In this document: piece after piece, positions 17,858 to 26,849 of the stretch | How positions within the stretch are numbered: the stretch's first letter is position 1 | Layout: the number at the start of each line of letters is the position of its first letter | Source of the DNA: Symbiopectobacterium purcellii_A | Lineage (GTDB): Bacteria; Pseudomonadota; Gammaproteobacteria; Enterobacterales; Enterobacteriaceae | Length of the DNA stretch: 64,000 nt | Direction: 5' to 3' | Assembly: GCF_052050035.1 (NCBI RefSeq) | Contig: NZ_CP189882.1 | Location: 2,542,001 to 2,606,000 of the forward strand | The notes under the pieces: generated by a model | Told to the model about the DNA's origin: nothing | Database searches by the model: none | What the model saw: the letters and a program-made list of their open reading frames with translations, nothing else | Position numbers and translations under genes: made by a program

Positions 17858-19147
17858 ATGAAACTTTACAACTTAAAAGACCACAACGAGCAGGTCAGCT
17901 TCTCGCAGGCGATCAAACAGGGGCTTGGACGCCAGCAAGGGCTGTTCTTCCCGCTGGAACTGCCTGAGTTTAGTTCGACTGAAATCGATGACCTGCTGGA
18001 ACTGGATCTGGTTACGCGCAGCAGCCGCATTCTTTCTGCCTATCTGGGTGATGAGATTGCACCGGAAACCGTTTATCAACGTGTTAAAGCGGCGTTTACC
18101 TTCCCGGCGCCGGTTGCCACGGTCTATGAAGATATCGCCTCTCTGGAGCTGTTCCACGGTCCAACATTGGCGTTTAAGGATTTTGGCGGGCGCTTTATGG
18201 CGCAGATGCTGGCACAGGTCTCCAACGGGGAAAAAGTCACCATTTTGACGGCCACTTCAGGTGATACCGGTGCGGCGGTTGCGCACGCGTTTTACGGTCT
18301 GGAAAATGTGCGCGTGTTGATTCTGTATCCTCGCGGCAAAATCAGTCCGTTGCAGGAGAAGTTGTTCTGCACGCTGGGCGGTAACATCCATACCATCGCG
18401 ATCGACAGTGATTTCGACGCCTGCCAGGCGCTGGTGAAGCAGGCGTTTGACGATGAAGAATTGAAGCAGGCTATTGGCCTGAATTCTGCCAACTCCATCA
18501 ATATCAGCCGCTTGTTGGCACAAATCTGCTATTACTTTGAAGCCGTGGCGCAGTTGCCTGCCGCCGCGCGTCAGCAGCTGGTGGTGTCGGTGCCGAGTGG
18601 CAACTTTGGTGATTTGACCGCCGGTCTGTTGGCTAAATCCCTCGGCTTGCCGATCAAACGCTTTATCGCTGCCACCAATGCCAATGACACCGTGCCACGT
18701 TATCTCAGCAACGGCGAATGGGCACCCAACCCGACAGTCGCAACGCTGTCTAACGCCATGGATGTCAGCCAGCCGAACAACTGGCCGCGCGTCGAGGAGC
18801 TGTTCCGTCGTAAAAATTGGGCGCTGCCAACGTTGGGATTTGGTGCGGTGAGTGATGACGTGACCCAAACGACTATGCATGAACTGGAAGCGCTGGGCTA
18901 CACCTCCGAACCGCATGCGGCCATTGCTTATCGCCTGCTGCGCGACCAACTCCAACCGGGCGAGTTCGGCTTGTTCCTGGGGACGGCGCATCCGGCGAAA
19001 TTCAAAGAGAGCGTAGAAGCAATTCTGGGTAAAACGCTGGATCTGCCGGAAGCGCTGGCGCAGCGTGCTGATCTGGAATTGCTCTCGCACAACTTTGCAC
19101 CCGATTTCGCGCCACTGCGTCAGTTCCTGATGGCGTTGCCGGAATAA
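17858..19147 (+). CDS. thrC: Threonine synthase
   Basis: PLP enzyme that turns phosphohomoserine into threonine. 429 residues (E. coli 428). The PLP lysine lies in HGPTLAFKDFGGRFMAQML, the phosphate-binding turn in TATSGDTGAAVAHAFYG and SVPSGNFGDLTAGLLAKSLG. The start has a modest Shine-Dalgarno (GATAAGGC). Last gene of the thr operon; about 90 bp follow before the convergent yaaA. Confidence 0.98.
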   Translation: MKLYNLKDHNEQVSFSQAIKQGLGRQQGLFFPLELPEFSSTEIDDLLELDLVTRSSRILSAYLGDEIAPETVYQRVKAAFTFPAPVATVYEDIASLELFHGPTLAFKDFGGRFMAQMLAQVSNGEKVTILTATSGDTGAAVAHAFYGLENVRVLILYPRGKISPLQEKLFCTLGGNIHTIAIDSDFDACQALVKQAFDDEELKQAIGLNSANSINISRLLAQICYYFEAVAQLPAAARQQLVVSVPSGNFGDLTAGLLAKSLGLPIKRFIAATNANDTVPRYLSNGEWAPNPTVATLSNAMDVSQPNNWPRVEELFRRKNWALPTLGFGAVSDDVTQTTMHELEALGYTSEPHAAIAYRLLRDQLQPGEFGLFLGTAHPAKFKESVEAILGKTLDLPEALAQRADLELLSHNFAPDFAPLRQFLMALPE

Positions 19148-19235
19148 GAGCTGTTGTTAGAAACGTTATTGTTATAAACGTTGTTATAGCCGTCGTGGTT
19201 CATCCTTCCCCGCGCAGTGCGGGGAACGCTAACCT

Positions 19236-20009
19236 TCACTGTGCGTGGCGTTTAAAGATCAATTCCTGCTTGGTCGCGCCATATTCCGCAAAGCAGTAAC
19301 CTTCCAGATTGAGATCTTGCAACTGCTCAACCTGCGTCAGCCGGTTTTTGATAATAAAACGGCTCATCAAACCACGCGCCTTTTTGGCGTAGAAGCTGAT
19401 CACCTTGAACGTGCCGTTTTTCTCATCCAGAAACACCGGTTTTATCAGCGTAGCGTTGAGCTTTTTGACATTGACGGATTTGAAGTATTCCTCTGACGCC
19501 AGATTGACGAGAATATCATCCCCCTGCGCCTGGAGCGCCTGATTTAGGTGCTGCGTGATGGTATCGCCCCAGAAGTGATAAAGATCTTTGCCAGCCTTAT
19601 TCTCCAGCCGCGTGCCCATCTCCAGACGATAGGGTTGCATCAGATCCAGCGGGCGAAGTACGCCATACAGCCCGGATAACATACGCAGATGCTGCTGGGC
19701 AAAATCGAAATCTGCCTCGCTGAAATCTTCTGCGGCAAGCCCGGTATACACGTCGCCTTTGAAGGCAAACAGGGCTTGGCGCGCATTGTCGGGGGTGAAA
19801 TGGGGCTGCCATTCACTAAAGCGTCCCGCGTTGAGATCCGCCAGTTTGTCACTGATGCCCATCAACGAGGCGATCTGTGCCGGTGTGAGCCGTTTACACT
19901 GGGCGATCAGTTCGCTGGCGTAGTCCAGCAGCGCGGGCTGTGTGTAACGCTCGGTGGCTAACGGGCTGGTGTAATCCAGCGTTTTTGCTGGCGAAATGGT
20001 GATCAACAT
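19236..20009 (-). CDS. yaaA: Peroxide stress protein YaaA (DUF328)
   Basis: In E. coli it lowers intracellular iron during hydrogen peroxide stress and binds DNA. 257 residues (E. coli 258) from ATG 20009, which has GGGGAG seven bases upstream and gives MLITISPAKTLDYTSPL; the open frame extends upstream to 20168 but the extra 53 residues are not conserved. Family blocks FKGDVYTGLAAEDFSEADFD, LRMLSGLYGVLRPLDLMQPY and SFYAKKARGLMSRFIIKNRL are intact. Between convergent thrC and divergent talB. Confidence 0.95.
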   Translation of the reverse strand: MLITISPAKTLDYTSPLATERYTQPALLDYASELIAQCKRLTPAQIASLMGISDKLADLNAGRFSEWQPHFTPDNARQALFAFKGDVYTGLAAEDFSEADFDFAQQHLRMLSGLYGVLRPLDLMQPYRLEMGTRLENKAGKDLYHFWGDTITQHLNQALQAQGDDILVNLASEEYFKSVNVKKLNATLIKPVFLDEKNGTFKVISFYAKKARGLMSRFIIKNRLTQVEQLQDLNLEGYCFAEYGATKQELIFKRHAQ

Positions 20010-20192
20010 GGCATGGCTCCCCTGTTTTTGTTGCACGTACTGTAGCAAAAAACACAGAAAAAAGGGGCGATGGCTGTAACAGGAAAAGGCTGTCTTGCAC
20101 GGGGGGCGGTGCGTGTTATTATCGAAACATAAGTAATTTATAAGTGCGAAACACAAGACGACGTTCATATACCCACAACGAGATATGCCAAC

Positions 20193-21146
20193 ATGACGGA
20201 TAAACTGACTTCCTTACGCCAATTGACCACGGTCGTGGCTGATACCGGTGATATCGCCGCGATGAAGCTCTACAAACCGCAGGATGCTACCACTAACCCT
20301 TCCCTGATTCTGAATGCGGCGCAAATTCCTGAATACCGCTCTTTGATTGAAGACGCGGTGAAATGGGCGCGTGAGCAGAGCAGAAAACGGGAACAGCAGC
20401 TTGTCGATGCTACGGACAAACTGGCCGTCAATATTGGTCTGGAAATCCTGAAACTGATCCCTGGACGTATCTCCACGGAGGTAGATGCTCGCCTCTCTTA
20501 TGACACTGAAGCGAGCGTTGCCAAAGCCAAACATCTGATCAATCTCTATAACGATGCGGGCATCAGTAACGATCGTATTCTGATCAAACTGGCCTCAACC
20601 TGGCAGGGCATCCGTGCCGCCGAACAGTTGGAAAAAGAAGGCATCAACTGTAACCTGACGTTGCTGTTCTCTTTTGCACAGGCGCGCGCCTGTGCGGAAG
20701 CGGGGGTCTTCCTGATCTCTCCGTTCGTGGGCCGTATTCTGGACTGGTACAAATCCAACACGGATAAGAAAGAGTATGCGCCGCAGGAAGATCCGGGCGT
20801 TATCTCCGTTACTGAAATCTACGAGTACTACAAAGCGCACGGTTACGAAACCGTGGTGATGGGTGCCAGCTTCCGTAACAGCGGCGAAATCCTTGAGTTG
20901 GCCGGCTGCGATCGCCTGACCATTGCGCCAGCATTGCTGAAAGAATTGTCGGAATCCACCGGTGATGTGCCGAGCAAACTGGCTTACAGCGGTGAGATCA
21001 AAGCGCGCCCGGCGAAAATGACCGAAGCCGAGTTCTACTGGCAGCACAATCAGGATCCGATGGCCGTTGACAAACTGGCAGACGGTATTCGCAAGTTTGC
21101 TATCGATCAGGGCAAGCTGGAAAAAATGATTGAAGATCTGCTGTAA
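20193..21146 (+). CDS. talB: Transaldolase
   Basis: Non-oxidative pentose phosphate enzyme that moves a dihydroxyacetone unit via a Schiff base. 317 residues, the TalB length. Starts MTDKLTSLRQLTTVVADTGD; the active-site lysine is in DRILIKLASTWQGIRAAEQL, with the TNPSLIL and GASFRNSGEILELAGCDRLT blocks intact. A weak hairpin with a T run (about 21165-21190) follows. mog normally comes next; here a pseudogene and an IS complex intervene. Confidence 0.97.
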   Translation: MTDKLTSLRQLTTVVADTGDIAAMKLYKPQDATTNPSLILNAAQIPEYRSLIEDAVKWAREQSRKREQQLVDATDKLAVNIGLEILKLIPGRISTEVDARLSYDTEASVAKAKHLINLYNDAGISNDRILIKLASTWQGIRAAEQLEKEGINCNLTLLFSFAQARACAEAGVFLISPFVGRILDWYKSNTDKKEYAPQEDPGVISVTEIYEYYKAHGYETVVMGASFRNSGEILELAGCDRLTIAPALLKELSESTGDVPSKLAYSGEIKARPAKMTEAEFYWQHNQDPMAVDKLADGIRKFAIDQGKLEKMIEDLL

Positions 21147-21210
21147 TCAACGCAGAAAATAACGAAAGCCGGGCTCTCCACGGCCTTTTTATTATTGCCG
21201 TTTAGTCCGG

Positions 21211-21872
21211 CTATAGCGCAACGCGGTTCCGCTCACGTTTTGCCAGATAGAGTTTCTCATCGGCACGTTTCATCACCTGGGTCAGGTCCTACTGCGCGAT
21301 GTGATATTCCACCAACCCGATACTGACGGAGAGCTTCATCTTCTGGCCTGAAGACGAGGCGCTGGTGGCGTTGCTCACGGCCACTCTGGCCCGTTCAGCC
21401 ACCCAGTAAGCGTCATCCAGCGCGATATTGGGCAGAACGATGGCGAACTCATCGCCGCCCAAACGGCCGAAGATTTCCTCTTTGCGAAACGAGTTTTTCA
21501 GGATGGCGGCTACGGTTTTCAGCGCGTCATCGCCGCCGTCGTGGCCCAGGGTGTCGTTCACGTTTTTAAAGTGATCGATATCGATCAGAATGACGCAGGT
21601 GGGGCGCCGGGTCACAGTGGCGATTTGCAGCACCTTGTTGGCCGCATGGTAAAAGGCATCGCGGCGCAGTTAGCCCGTCAAATCGTCGTAGCGGGCGGTG
21701 GTGGGCAGCTCAATCAGGTATTTTTTGGCAAACAGCGAGAGCACGCTGCCTAACATGGCCGCGAGTAACGCCATAAACGCGGCAATGAGCAGCGATGAAA
21801 ACGACCCCACGGTTTTATACAGTGTCGGTTCACTCAATACGCCGGTGGTGCGGATGATCACACCGTGCAGTT
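21211..21872 (-). pseudogene. GGDEF diguanylate cyclase, truncated by IS3 and carrying two stops
   Basis: The frame encodes a hydrophobic segment (LLIAAFMALLAAMLGSVLSL) then ARYDDLTG, the canonical opening of a GGDEF domain, then ILIDIDHFKNVNDTLGHDGG and FGRLGGDEFAIVLPN with an intact GGDEF motif, and finally MKRADEKLYLAKRERNRVAL to the stop at 21211. An in-frame TAA follows DDLTG at 21670-21672 and a TAG lies at about 21286-21288; both are in the same frame. The N-terminus is cut off by the IS3 end at 21873. A functional copy would make cyclic di-GMP from GTP at the inner membrane. Confidence 0.9.
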
Positions 21873-21889
21873 TGCACTGGTCAAGTAAA

Positions 21890-22754
21890 TCAGGACACTT
21901 TTTTCTCAGCCATTTGTTCATAACGCACCGGAGACAGATCCCCGTTAGCGGCATGATGCCTGTGTAGGTTGTAGTAGCGGATATACGTCGCCACATCCTG
22001 CTCCATGTAAGCCCGTGTTGGCTGGGGGTACCAGCAGCAACCATTCATGTTTCAGACTGCCCCAGAAGCGCTCCATCACCGCATTATCCCAGCAGGCACC
22101 CACGTCTCCCATACTGCTCCTCAGCCTGTAGCTGCTCAGCAGCGCCTGAAAGCGTTGTCCCGTGTACTGCGCCCCCCTGTCCGTATGCACCACCAGGCCC
22201 GGCGGGGGAGTTCGCAGGTTATATGCCTTCATCAGGGCCCCGCAGAACAGCGATGAGGTCATCCGTCTGTCCACCTGCCAGCCCACTATCTGCCGGGAGT
22301 ACAAATCCATAATAGCCGCCAGATACAGCCAGCCTTCACCGGTCTTCAGATACGTGATGTCACTCGCCCACACCTGATTTGGCCCCGGCGGGTTAAAATT
22401 CTGGTTCAGCAGGTTTGGGGCCACCTCTGCACCCGGGCGGGGTTTTGTCGTGACCTTATAAGTCCGGCGCTGTCGGCAGACCAGCCCCTCTTCCTGCATG
22501 AGTTTCCTCACCCGCCAGCGGCTGATTATGATGCCTTCTCCACGAAGCCTTTTGACCAGCGTCCGGCTTCCTGCTCCCTGCCTGCTGGCGGCGAACAGCG
22601 CCTTTAACCTGACCCGGACCTCCACGTCTTTTTGCAGCGGTTCGGCGGGCTTTTTTCGCCATGCATACCAGGCAGAGGCCGTCACACGCATGACCCGACA
22701 GAGTGTACGAACGCTGAAGTCAGTGGCATTGTCGAGAATGAACCGGTATCTCAC
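21890..22754 (-). pseudogene. IS3-family transposase OrfB, frameshifted copy
   Basis: Nearly identical to the OrfB of copy 1, with all three catalytic blocks (WASDITYLK, HTDRGAQY, ERFWGSLK). A G run at about 22024-22028 has five G where copy 1 has four, and the shift replaces the last 45 or so residues with a short unrelated tail ending QASCR. The 5' side stops at the IS630 insertion at 22759, so it is also cut off from OrfA. Confidence 0.85.
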
Positions 22755-22795
22755 GACATATAGCTAAACGACTTAATTTTGATTACATTATTTAA

Positions 22796-23161
22796 ATGAG
22801 CTATTCAATTGATTTTAGACGTAAAGTGATATCTACACGGAAAAACGAAGGGTTGAGTATCCGAGAAACAGCGAAGCAATTTCGGATTGGCCCTGCCTCT
22901 GTATCGCGTTGGATTAATCAAATAGAGTCAAAAGCATCGACCACGCGTCAGCGAAAGATCGATAAATCCGAGTTGATAAAAGATGTTGAACAATATCCAG
23001 ATGCTTACCAAAAAGAACGTGCAGAGCGTTTTGGCGTTTGTCAGAAGGCCATTTGGCAAGCGCTTAAAAAGCTGGGATTGACCTATAAAAAAAACTCTAC
23101 GTCATCCGAAAGCCGACGAAAACGCCCGGCAGGGATTTCAACAAAAAAAACAACAGTATGA
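22796..23161 (+). CDS. IS630-family transposase, N-terminal frame
   Basis: 121 residues with two helix-turn-helix regions of the Tc1/mariner-IS630 type: SIRETAKQFRIGPASVSRWI and ERFGVCQKAIWQALKKLG. It ends shortly after an eight-A run; the catalytic domain is in another frame beginning at the same run. The two frames are arranged identically in copies A and C. Confidence 0.85.
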   Translation: MSYSIDFRRKVISTRKNEGLSIRETAKQFRIGPASVSRWINQIESKASTTRQRKIDKSELIKDVEQYPDAYQKERAERFGVCQKAIWQALKKLGLTYKKNSTSSESRRKRPAGISTKKTTV

Positions 23162-23618
23162 AAAAGAAGGTAAACCTATTGTTTTTATTGATGAAAGTGG
23201 TTTTTCACACGATGCCCCACGGACTCACGGCTATTCCCCAAAAGGTCAACGGTGTTTTGGCCTGAAGAACTGGGGAGCTAGGGGAAGAACAAATGTTATC
23301 GGCGCTTTATTAGGCACAACGCTGTTTGCTATCGGATTATTTGATATCAATATTAACAGCGATGTTTTCTATGCCTGGGTCACACAAGTCCTTATCCCAG
23401 TACTCCCTAAAAACAGTGTAATCATGATGGACAATGCCACTTTTCACAAAAAACATAATATTCAACAAGTCATCATCGATGCAGGGTATATGGTGGAGTA
23501 TTTGCCTACATATTCGCCAGATCTTAACCCAATTGAGCATAAATGGGCACAAGCAAAAAGCAAAAAAAGAGAGATGGGTTGCGATACAGAGAGTTTGTTC
23601 TCAGTCCATATGGTGTAA
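23130..23618 (+). CDS. IS630-family transposase, catalytic frame
   Basis: DDE domain without its own good start: FIDESGFSHDAPRTHGYSPK (first D), VIMMDNATFHKKHN (second D) and YSPDLNPIEHKWAQAKSKK (E, 34-spaced style of Tc1/IS630). Relative to the N-terminal frame it is shifted by +1 (or -2) at the A-run near 23140-23150. A fused product of about 280 residues would be a normal IS630 transposase. Either recoding or a shared fixed mutation explains the layout. Confidence 0.75.
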   Translation, partial: QGFQQKKQQYEKEGKPIVFIDESGFSHDAPRTHGYSPKGQRCFGLKNWGARGRTNVIGALLGTTLFAIGLFDININSDVFYAWVTQVLIPVLPKNSVIMMDNATFHKKHNIQQVIIDAGYMVEYLPTYSPDLNPIEHKWAQAKSKKREMGCDTESLFSVHMV

Positions 23619-23642
23619 TCAAAATTAAGTCGCTTGGCTATA

Positions 23643-24109
23643 TGTTTCGCGAAGAAGGCACTCGCCTTTTTTAGCATCTCCTTCTCTGTACGTAACTCTT
23701 TGTTTTCCTTTTGTAACCGTTTTAACTCTGCACGTTCATCATCGCTGAGTACGCCGTTGCTCTGCTCGCGTGCCAGCGAGACCCATGTATGCAGGGTTTT
23801 GTTGCTTATGCCGGCTTTGTTGAATAATTTAACCGTTTGATTTACATCTTCTTTAGTTAGAATGCATTTACAGAGAATGTATTTTGTTAGAACGACAAAT
23901 CAAATAGTTAGCACAATAAAAAGCATTCCGAGAGGAAAAATTAGTCGTTGAAATTTTATAATGCTTATATAAATCAGTATCTTAAATTATTCAACAAAGC
24001 CGCTTATGCCCAGCGATGCTGCTGCCCTGGCTATCGTATAGCCCTGCTCTGTTACCAGGGCAACGGCTTCCTTTTTAAACTCAGGGGTAAATTGTCGTTT
24101 ATGGTTCAC
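23643..24109 (-). pseudogene. IS3-family transposase OrfA of copy 2, split by MITE-2
   Basis: Starts GTG at 24109 with GGAGG upstream, as in copy 1. A MITE-2 at 23814-24001 breaks it after the first helix-turn-helix, leaving a 9-bp duplication GCTTATGCC. The remainder (NKTLHTWVSLAREQSNGVLS onward) reads to the IS630 edge at 23642. Confidence 0.85.
23814..24001 (+). repeat. MITE-2 copy (IS903-type ends) in IS3 OrfA
   Basis: 188 bp, A/T rich, no coding capacity. Ends GGCTTTGTTGAATAATTTAA and, inverted, GGCTTTGTTGAATAATTTAA. Flanked by GCTTATGCC on both sides (23805-23813, 24002-24010), the 9-bp duplication expected of IS903-group transposition. Confidence 0.93.
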
Positions 24110-24438
24110 TAAACACCTCCGTTTTGGATGTAAGTTTAGTGTCCTGATTATTCAACCACTACAGATGAGAGATGAGTTTGAGTAATTGATATTTCAGACC
24201 GGCCATGATCGTTTCCTTGGTACTCGCGCGTACAGCTGCCGCCAGCAATGCGCTAAAATACTCAGTGTCGGCGCTAAGTGGCCGTGACTTTAAATATAAA
24301 CGCAATCTTTTTTCTTTGGCGGCATAAAAACCCGCTTATCTCACATTATTGCTGATAGCCTAACGCCTTAAACGACGTGATGCTCTCATGCATGGAAAAG
24401 ATTGTTAAAATCAGATTTTAACTGACAGAGATGTTGTT

Positions 24439-25026
24439 ATGAATGAATTGCGAATTGGCTTGTTATCCATCTCCGACCGCGCCTCAAGCGGGATTTATCA
24501 GGATAAGGGCATCCCTGCATTAGAGGCGTGGCTTGCTGCTGCGTTAACGACGCCCTTTGACGTGGAATCCCGCCTCATTCCCGATGAGCAGCCGTTAATT
24601 GAACAGGCATTGTGCGAGTTGGTGGATGAGCGTCAGTGCCATCTGGTGCTGACAACTGGCGGTACGGGACCCGCACGGCGCGATGTCACGCCGGATGCCA
24701 CGCTGGCGGTAGCCGATCGAGAAATGCCGGGCTTTGGCGAGCAGATGCGTCAGATTAGCTTACGCTTTGTGCCTACGGCGATTTTATCGCGTCAGGTGGG
24801 GGTTATTCGTAAACAGGCATTAATCCTGAACCTGCCGGGACAACCCAAATCGATCAAAGAGACGCTGGAAGGGTTGAAAGATGATGCAGGAAACGTAGTG
24901 GTGCCAGGGATTTTTGCCAGTGTACCGTATTGTATACAGCTGCTGGAAGGACCTTATATCGAAACTGATCCACAAGTGATAGCAGCATTTCGCCCCAAGA
25001 GTGCGATCTGCGACACAAAAAGCTAA
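24439..25026 (+). CDS. mog: Molybdopterin adenylyltransferase Mog
   Basis: Adenylates molybdopterin ahead of molybdate insertion. 195 residues, the E. coli length. Family motifs LVLTTGGTGPARRDVTPDATLAV (substrate loop) and LILNLPGQPKSIKETLEGLK are intact. Its 5' region (24164-24438, 275 bp) contains nothing else I can support apart from a possible leftover of the interrupted GGDEF gene. An island of intact sequence between two decayed loci, which suggests molybdoenzymes are still used. Confidence 0.97.
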   Translation: MNELRIGLLSISDRASSGIYQDKGIPALEAWLAAALTTPFDVESRLIPDEQPLIEQALCELVDERQCHLVLTTGGTGPARRDVTPDATLAVADREMPGFGEQMRQISLRFVPTAILSRQVGVIRKQALILNLPGQPKSIKETLEGLKDDAGNVVVPGIFASVPYCIQLLEGPYIETDPQVIAAFRPKSAICDTKS

Positions 25027-25214
25027 AGTTAGCCCCTTTTAAACATAAGCTACAGCTTTGCTGGAGTGTAAAATTTTAGTCGTTATAGTAATATTATCTT
25101 TACGCAAAGACGGCAAATTATTTTTCTCTCACTCTGGCCTTATTCGGTAATTTATGAACGGTGATAACGCTCCATCACAACAATCGTCAGCACAGCCATT
25201 GCCACAGCCTCAAT

Positions 25215-25310
25215 TATAGCCAAGCGACATTATTTTGATAACAGCCAGCTATGCTTCTTTGCCGCATATCAGGGCATAGGATGTAATCATTTTTAAGTCG
25301 GTTGGCTATA
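25215..25310 (+). repeat. MITE-1 copy b, in the MFS gene 5' end
   Basis: 96 bp with TA flanks, same orientation and near-identical to copy a. Breaks the reading frame about 20 codons into the gene. Confidence 0.93.
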
Positions 25311-25922
25311 TCACAACAACAGCGCCAACTGAACGGGCAGGATTACAAAACGCTCTCCCTGGCGGCGCTGGGTGGCGCGTTGGAATTCTACGATTTCATC
25401 ATTTTCGTGTTTTTCGCAGCGGTAATTGGCGAACTGTTTTTCCCGCCTGATATTCCTGAGTGGCTGCGCCAGTTGCAAACTTTCGGTATTTTTGCCGCAG
25501 GCTACCTGGCCCGCCCGTTGGGGGGCATCATCATGGCCCACTTTGGCGATCTGGTGGGACGTAAAAAGATGTTCAGCCTGAGTATCTTTCTGATGGCGGT
25601 GCCTACGCTCGCCATGGGGATGCTGCTGACCTATGAAAATATGGGGATCGCTGCGCCGGTATTGCTGCTGTTGATGCGCATTTTACAGGGTGCCGCGATT
25701 GGTGGCGAAGTGCCGGGAGCCTGGGTATTTGTCTCTGAACACGTGCCGCGTTCTCGGATTGGGCTGGCGTGTGGCATTCTGACGGCCGGGCTGACGCTCG
25801 GTATTCTGCTTGGTTCTGCGATTGCGACACTGCTCAATAGTACATTAACGCCGCAGCAGATTGTCGGCGGTGGCTGGCGTATCCCCTTCTTCCTCGGCGG
25901 TATCTTTGGTTTCTTCGCCATG

Positions 25923-26018
25923 TATAGCCAAACGACTTAAAAATGATTACATCCTATGCCCTGATATGCGGCAAAGAAGCATAGCTGGCTGTTATCAAAA
26001 TAATGTCGCTTGGCTATA
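25923..26018 (-). repeat. MITE-1 copy c, mid MFS gene
   Basis: 96 bp, inverted relative to copies b and d. Introduces an immediate stop after the sixth helix region. TA duplicated at both sides. Confidence 0.93.
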
Positions 26019-26707
26019 TTTGCGTCGCTGGTTGCAAGAGACGCCGGTGTTTATGGAGATGCAGGCGCACAAACGTCTGGCGGACGAATTACCGCTTAAA
26101 TCGGTGGTGATGAAACACAAAACGGCGGTTGTGGTGTCGATGCTGCTGACCTGGTTGCTCTCAGCCTGCATTGTGGTGGTGATCCTGATGGCACCGACCT
26201 ATTTGCAAAAAGCACACGGCATCCCCGCGTCGATGGCGTTGCAGTCCAACTGTCTGGCGACCATCACCCTGATGATTGGCTGTGTGGTCGTCGGGATTAT
26301 TGTCGATCGCATCGGGGCAGGTAAAACGTTTATTTTCGGCAGCATTCTGCTGGCGGCGGGCTGCGCTTTCTTCTATCTGGTGACCGCGCGCGACCCTTCG
26401 TTGCTGTTTTTTAGGGTATGCGGTTGCGGGATTGTGCGTTGGGGTAGTCGGTGCAGTGCCTTACGTGATGGTGCACGCTTTCCCGCCTGAAGTGCGCTTC
26501 TCGGGCATCTCGTTCTCTTACAACGTCTCTTATGCGATTTTCGGTGGCCTGACGCCGATAAGCGTTACATTGATGATGCAGATAACGCCTATCGCACCAG
26601 CCGTTTATGTGCTGGCATTATCCGGGCTTGGTTTGCTGCTGGGGCTGTATCTCTACCAGACACAGTCACGCCGTCGCGTGATGCTCACCGAGTCGGTACA
26701 GGGCCTG

Positions 26708-26803
26708 TATAGCCAAGCGACATTATTTTGATAACAGCCAGCTATGCTTCTTTGCCGCATATCAGGGCATAGGATGTAATCATTTTTAAGTCGGTTGGCT
26801 ATA
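26708..26803 (+). repeat. MITE-1 copy d, in the MFS stop codon
   Basis: 96 bp. Inserted at the TA of the gene's TAG stop, so the frame now runs seven codons into the element (YSQATLF). Confidence 0.92.
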
Positions 26804-26849
26804 GTATTTCGTGCATGCACTGTGATATAGCCAAGCGACTTAATTTTGA

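Larger units (their letters stand above)
22759..23642 (+). mobile_element. IS630-family element, copy A
   Basis: 884 bp including TA at both ends: TATAGCTAAACGACTTAATT on the left and, inverted, TATAGCCAAGCGACTTAATT on the right. Inserted in IS3 copy 2 between OrfA and OrfB. The ends match those of MITE-1 for about 30 bases, with substitutions. Confidence 0.92.
21873..24163 (-). mobile_element. IS3-family element, copy 2, with IS630 and MITE-2 nested inside
   Basis: Same ends as copy 1 (TGCACTGGTCAAG at 21873, inverted TGTAGTGGTTGAATAATC ending 24163). Inside lie an IS630-type element (22759-23642) and a MITE-2 (23814-24001). The bases flanking the two ends (GTT and GAT) do not form the 3-bp duplication seen for copy 1, so this copy may be a recombination product. 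Confidence 0.88.
25154..26804 (+). pseudogene. MFS transporter (metabolite:H+ symporter type) broken by three MITE-1 copies and a frameshift
   Basis: Reads as a ProP/ShiA-like symporter: LGGALEFYDFIIFVFFAAVI (first helix), AGYLARPLGGIIMAHFGDLVGRKKMF (the MFS loop 2-3 motif), LRILQGAAIGGEVPGAW-type sequence MRILQGAAIGGEVPGAWVFV. The original ATG is probably 25154 (MNGDNAPSQQSS); excising the MITE at 25215 rejoins QPQL to SQQQRQLNGQD in frame. A second MITE at 25923 splits FGFFAMY from LRRWLQETPVF, and a third at 26708 sits in the TAG stop codon. Independently, a T run of six at 26407-26412 shifts the frame before LGYAVAGLCVGVVGAVPYVM. Substrate unknown. Confidence 0.9.
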
